Source: RUG369 sp050949645
GTDB lineage: Bacteria > Planctomycetota > Planctomycetia > Pirellulales > Thermoguttaceae
Direction: 5' to 3'
DNA: 64,000 nt
Assembly: GCA_050949645.1 (NCBI GenBank)
Contig: JBMNGC010000001.1
Location: 2,790,001 to 2,854,000 of the forward strand
The translations under genes and the position numbers were made by a program. Positions 62,313 to 64,000 of this stretch are shown in pieces. Numbering within the stretch: the stretch's first letter is position 1; the number at the start of each line of letters is the position of its first letter. The notes under the pieces were generated by a model. The model was not told the DNA's origin, ran no database searches, and worked only from the letters and a program-made list of their open reading frames with translations.

Positions 62313-63404
62313 ATGTCGTTCAAAATTAAAGCCTGTTCGAGCGCCTCGGCGCCGGACGCGTATCGCGAGTGGTTCGAACAGTGGGAAAAATATCTCCCCT
62401 GGGACGAGCGCAAAGACGCGGTTCGCGATCGACTCGAGAGCCTCAGTCAGGGATACCGGGCGAAATTCGATCCGCGACGCGTGATGTTCGACGCGGAATC
62501 GCCCCTCTTCCGACGTCTCCTGTACTCCTTGACGTACCATTGGACGCAGATGAAAGACGCGCCGCCGACCGACGACGAGGAGACGATTAAGTCGCTCGAA
62601 ACGCATGGCCGCGGCGGCTCCAATCCACTCGAGGATCTGACGCTCGCCGATTCGATGCTCGCAGAGATTCACGAGAACCGAACCCAGGCCAAGGAATATT
62701 TGGAACGGCGCTTCGGAGGCTTTGCCGTTAAGACCGCGCGGAAGATGGGGCTGCGCGTCTTACCCAATTTGAACGAGTGCGAATGGTGGCTCAACGCTTA
62801 TTATTCGCTCGTCGGACTCATGGGGAACGCGCCCGCGCTCGCCTCGTACGCCGGTCGCGCGGGCGTCGGAACGTGGATCAAGATGGTTGTCTATTCTTCC
62901 AACAGGAGCAAATCCGCGCCGAAAACGTTCAGCGAAACCGTTGCCGACGAAGAAAAACTTCAATACATTGTCGCCAACATTCCGCAGAAGAACGTCGGCT
63001 CAGCGTCGCGCCTTGCGGAGGCGCACGAATTCAACGACTCGCTCCGAGCGTTCTGGCTCGAACTCTCCCCGATCGAGAGAGCGCTACTCCTCTATTGGAA
63101 CGAAAAGACGCCAAAGCGGTTCATACGCGTCGTTAACGCGGGCGACTATGACGACGCCTGGACGATATCGCCCAAAGACGTGCGTGAAGCGTACAAGCTT
63201 TGCGGGGTCGGTCTCAAGTCGAAGAAGTTCGTGCTCGCGCTCGTCGAGCGGCGCAAGGCTTTTTTACGACAATTCGACTTCGAACCGATGGACTCGAAGA
63301 CTTTTGTCCCTTTATATTGGAATCGACTTGTCGAACTCGGACGTGAATTCCCGATTGCCGAGGAAGAGTTTGCCGCAGACTCGCGACGTCGATTCGGAAA
63401 CTGA
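62313..63404 (+). CDS. sigma factor-like regulator (region 2-like and region 4-like segments)
   Basis: 363 residues. ATG 62313 has GAGGGG five bases upstream. The middle resembles sigma70-family region 2: YLERRFGGFAVKTARKMG, then WWLNAYYSLVGLMG and LASYAGRAGVGTWIKMVVYS. The latter is the usual position of the core-binding and -10-reading helices. Residues about 255-320 (FWLELSPIERALLLYWNEKT, then SPKDVREAYKLCGVGLKSKK) look like region 4. The N-terminal 110 residues and the last 50 are additional. The match is weak and was judged by eye. A single-TM protein gene follows within 58 bases, as in sigma/anti-sigma pairs, which supports the reading. It may control envelope genes (inference). Confidence 0.5.
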   Translation: MSFKIKACSSASAPDAYREWFEQWEKYLPWDERKDAVRDRLESLSQGYRAKFDPRRVMFDAESPLFRRLLYSLTYHWTQMKDAPPTDDEETIKSLETHGRGGSNPLEDLTLADSMLAEIHENRTQAKEYLERRFGGFAVKTARKMGLRVLPNLNECEWWLNAYYSLVGLMGNAPALASYAGRAGVGTWIKMVVYSSNRSKSAPKTFSETVADEEKLQYIVANIPQKNVGSASRLAEAHEFNDSLRAFWLELSPIERALLLYWNEKTPKRFIRVVNAGDYDDAWTISPKDVREAYKLCGVGLKSKKFVLALVERRKAFLRQFDFEPMDSKTFVPLYWNRLVELGREFPIAEEEFAADSRRRFGN

Positions 63405-63462
63405 CTTCAACCTTCGGCGAACTCGCCTACCGATTGCTGAGAGCTAGATAAGGCTTAGAAAA

Positions 63463-64000
63463 ATGACAAACTCGAATTCTTCCGATAAGAACGAAGCGCG
63501 TGCCCGAGCCGCGCTTTCGCCCGAGGAGCTTGACGAGCTTGATCGCCTCAACGCCGGGGTTCTCTCCTCAGAGGAGCGCGGTAAGCTCTTCGCCGAGCTC
63601 TATTCCAATCGCGATAAAAGACAAATTCTAGCCGAGATGTTTGAGCTTGAACTTCTCGAACGCGCGAAACTCGACGCCTCGGACGAGCTCAAGCTCGGCG
63701 TCCCGACGGCCATGAAAAACGAGCGACGCCGCAAGCGTCGACGACGCATAGCCGTAGCGTCCGCCGTTGCCGCCGCGCTTGCCGTCGTCGTTGCGATCGA
63801 CGCGCGTTGGCGGTCACCGCGCGACCTGGCGCGAAAATCTGTCGACGAGGTGGAGACGTTCGACGCTGAGTCCCAGACGCCCATGAGCATGTATCTCTCC
63901 ACGACGGAGCTTGACGAATCTCAAGACGCGCAGGATATGGCGTCTAAGGAGCCGTTGAGCTTTCCGTCGCCTATGAACTTCTCCGGCGCTTTTTCCGATT
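63463..64000 (+). CDS. single-pass membrane protein, possible anti-sigma factor (partial)
   Basis: The gene starts at ATG 63463 (AAGG nine bases upstream) and runs off the window; 179 residues are visible. The first 85 residues are charged and helical (ALSPEELDELDRLNAGVLSS, LAEMFELELLERAKL), then comes a basic stretch (NERRRKRRRRI). One transmembrane segment (AVASAVAAALAVVVAI) follows, then an extracytoplasmic Ser/Glu/Asp-rich part. Cytoplasmic helical domain plus one TM is the layout of anti-sigma factors, and it directly follows a sigma-like gene. No zinc-binding HxxxCxxC motif is seen, so the assignment rests on context. Confidence 0.5.
   Translation, partial: MTNSNSSDKNEARARAALSPEELDELDRLNAGVLSSEERGKLFAELYSNRDKRQILAEMFELELLERAKLDASDELKLGVPTAMKNERRRKRRRRIAVASAVAAALAVVVAIDARWRSPRDLARKSVDEVETFDAESQTPMSMYLSTTELDESQDAQDMASKEPLSFPSPMNFSGAFSD

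Noticed and set aside
1..64000. CRISPR arrays, insertion sequences, prophage genes, toxin-antitoxin or restriction systems
   Set aside because: I looked for regular short repeats, transposase or integrase motifs (DDE, tyrosine recombinase) and defence genes and found none; the only tandem repeats are protein modules and the tRNA 3'-end duplication.

Overview
The window looks like chromosomal DNA of a planctomycete, probably near the Pirellulales. The evidence is family content: an N-terminal LEPR-XLL-type motif on a giant secreted protein, two DUF1559 pseudopilin-like genes, carboxypeptidase-regulatory-like lipoproteins, an HZS-alpha-like/cytochrome/SUMF1 protein, a DUF1207 outer-membrane protein, a bacterial topoisomerase VI B subunit, and two pyrophosphate-based energy enzymes (PPi-type phosphofructokinase and a membrane pyrophosphatase). 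Sigma70-like promoters (TTGACG-N17-TATAAT type), AGGA/GGAG ribosome binding sites and intrinsic terminators are easy to see. There is no CRISPR array, insertion sequence or prophage.

Layout. 1-2.3 kb: 3' end of miaB, tRNA-Ile(GAT) and a PPi-phosphofructokinase. 3.1-17.9 kb: one 4930-codon gene for a secreted protein with a papain-like and a caspase-like domain that have both lost their catalytic residues, followed by nine CSLREA/beta-helix modules. 18-25.6 kb: a possible structured RNA, queG behind a small membrane protein, tRNA-Gln(CTG), a 19-codon mini-gene, a Gly-rich secreted protein, queD, a DUF1667 protein, an archaeal-type phosphoglycerate mutase overlapping a DUF1080 protein, and ndk. 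25.8-32.9 kb: a tandem-duplicated SurA-like foldase, a secreted transglutaminase-like protein, an alpha/beta hydrolase, top6B and tRNA-Gln(TTG). 33-40 kb: a DUF1559/lipoprotein-domain chimera, a glycerophosphodiesterase gene interrupted by an in-frame TGA, and the HZS-alpha-like diheme SUMF1 protein. 40-53 kb, minus strand: an unknown gene, a DUF1207-ExbB-like-ExbD-like operon, a ThiD2-ThiE fusion, a GH28-like beta-helix protein, and a DUF1559 gene with two small lipoproteins. 53-64 kb, plus strand: membrane pyrophosphatase, a short SecA, purA, a secreted ADP-ribosylglycohydrolase-family protein, and a sigma-like/anti-sigma-like pair cut by the window end.

How it works together. Much of the window serves the cell envelope: giant beta-helix surface protein, pseudopilins, lipoproteins, foldase, outer-membrane protein with a TolQ/ExbB-type motor, and an accessory SecA. 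PPi metabolism is represented twice, 51 kb apart. Two queuosine genes (queG, queD) sit within 4 kb but in separate, opposed units. The most unusual observations are the two dead protease domains in one giant protein, the free-standing 19-codon gene, the intrinsic terminator inside the first codons of queG, the DUF1559 chimera, the interrupted phosphodiesterase, and the degenerate ThiE domain. All function calls are from reading motifs by eye; no database search was possible.
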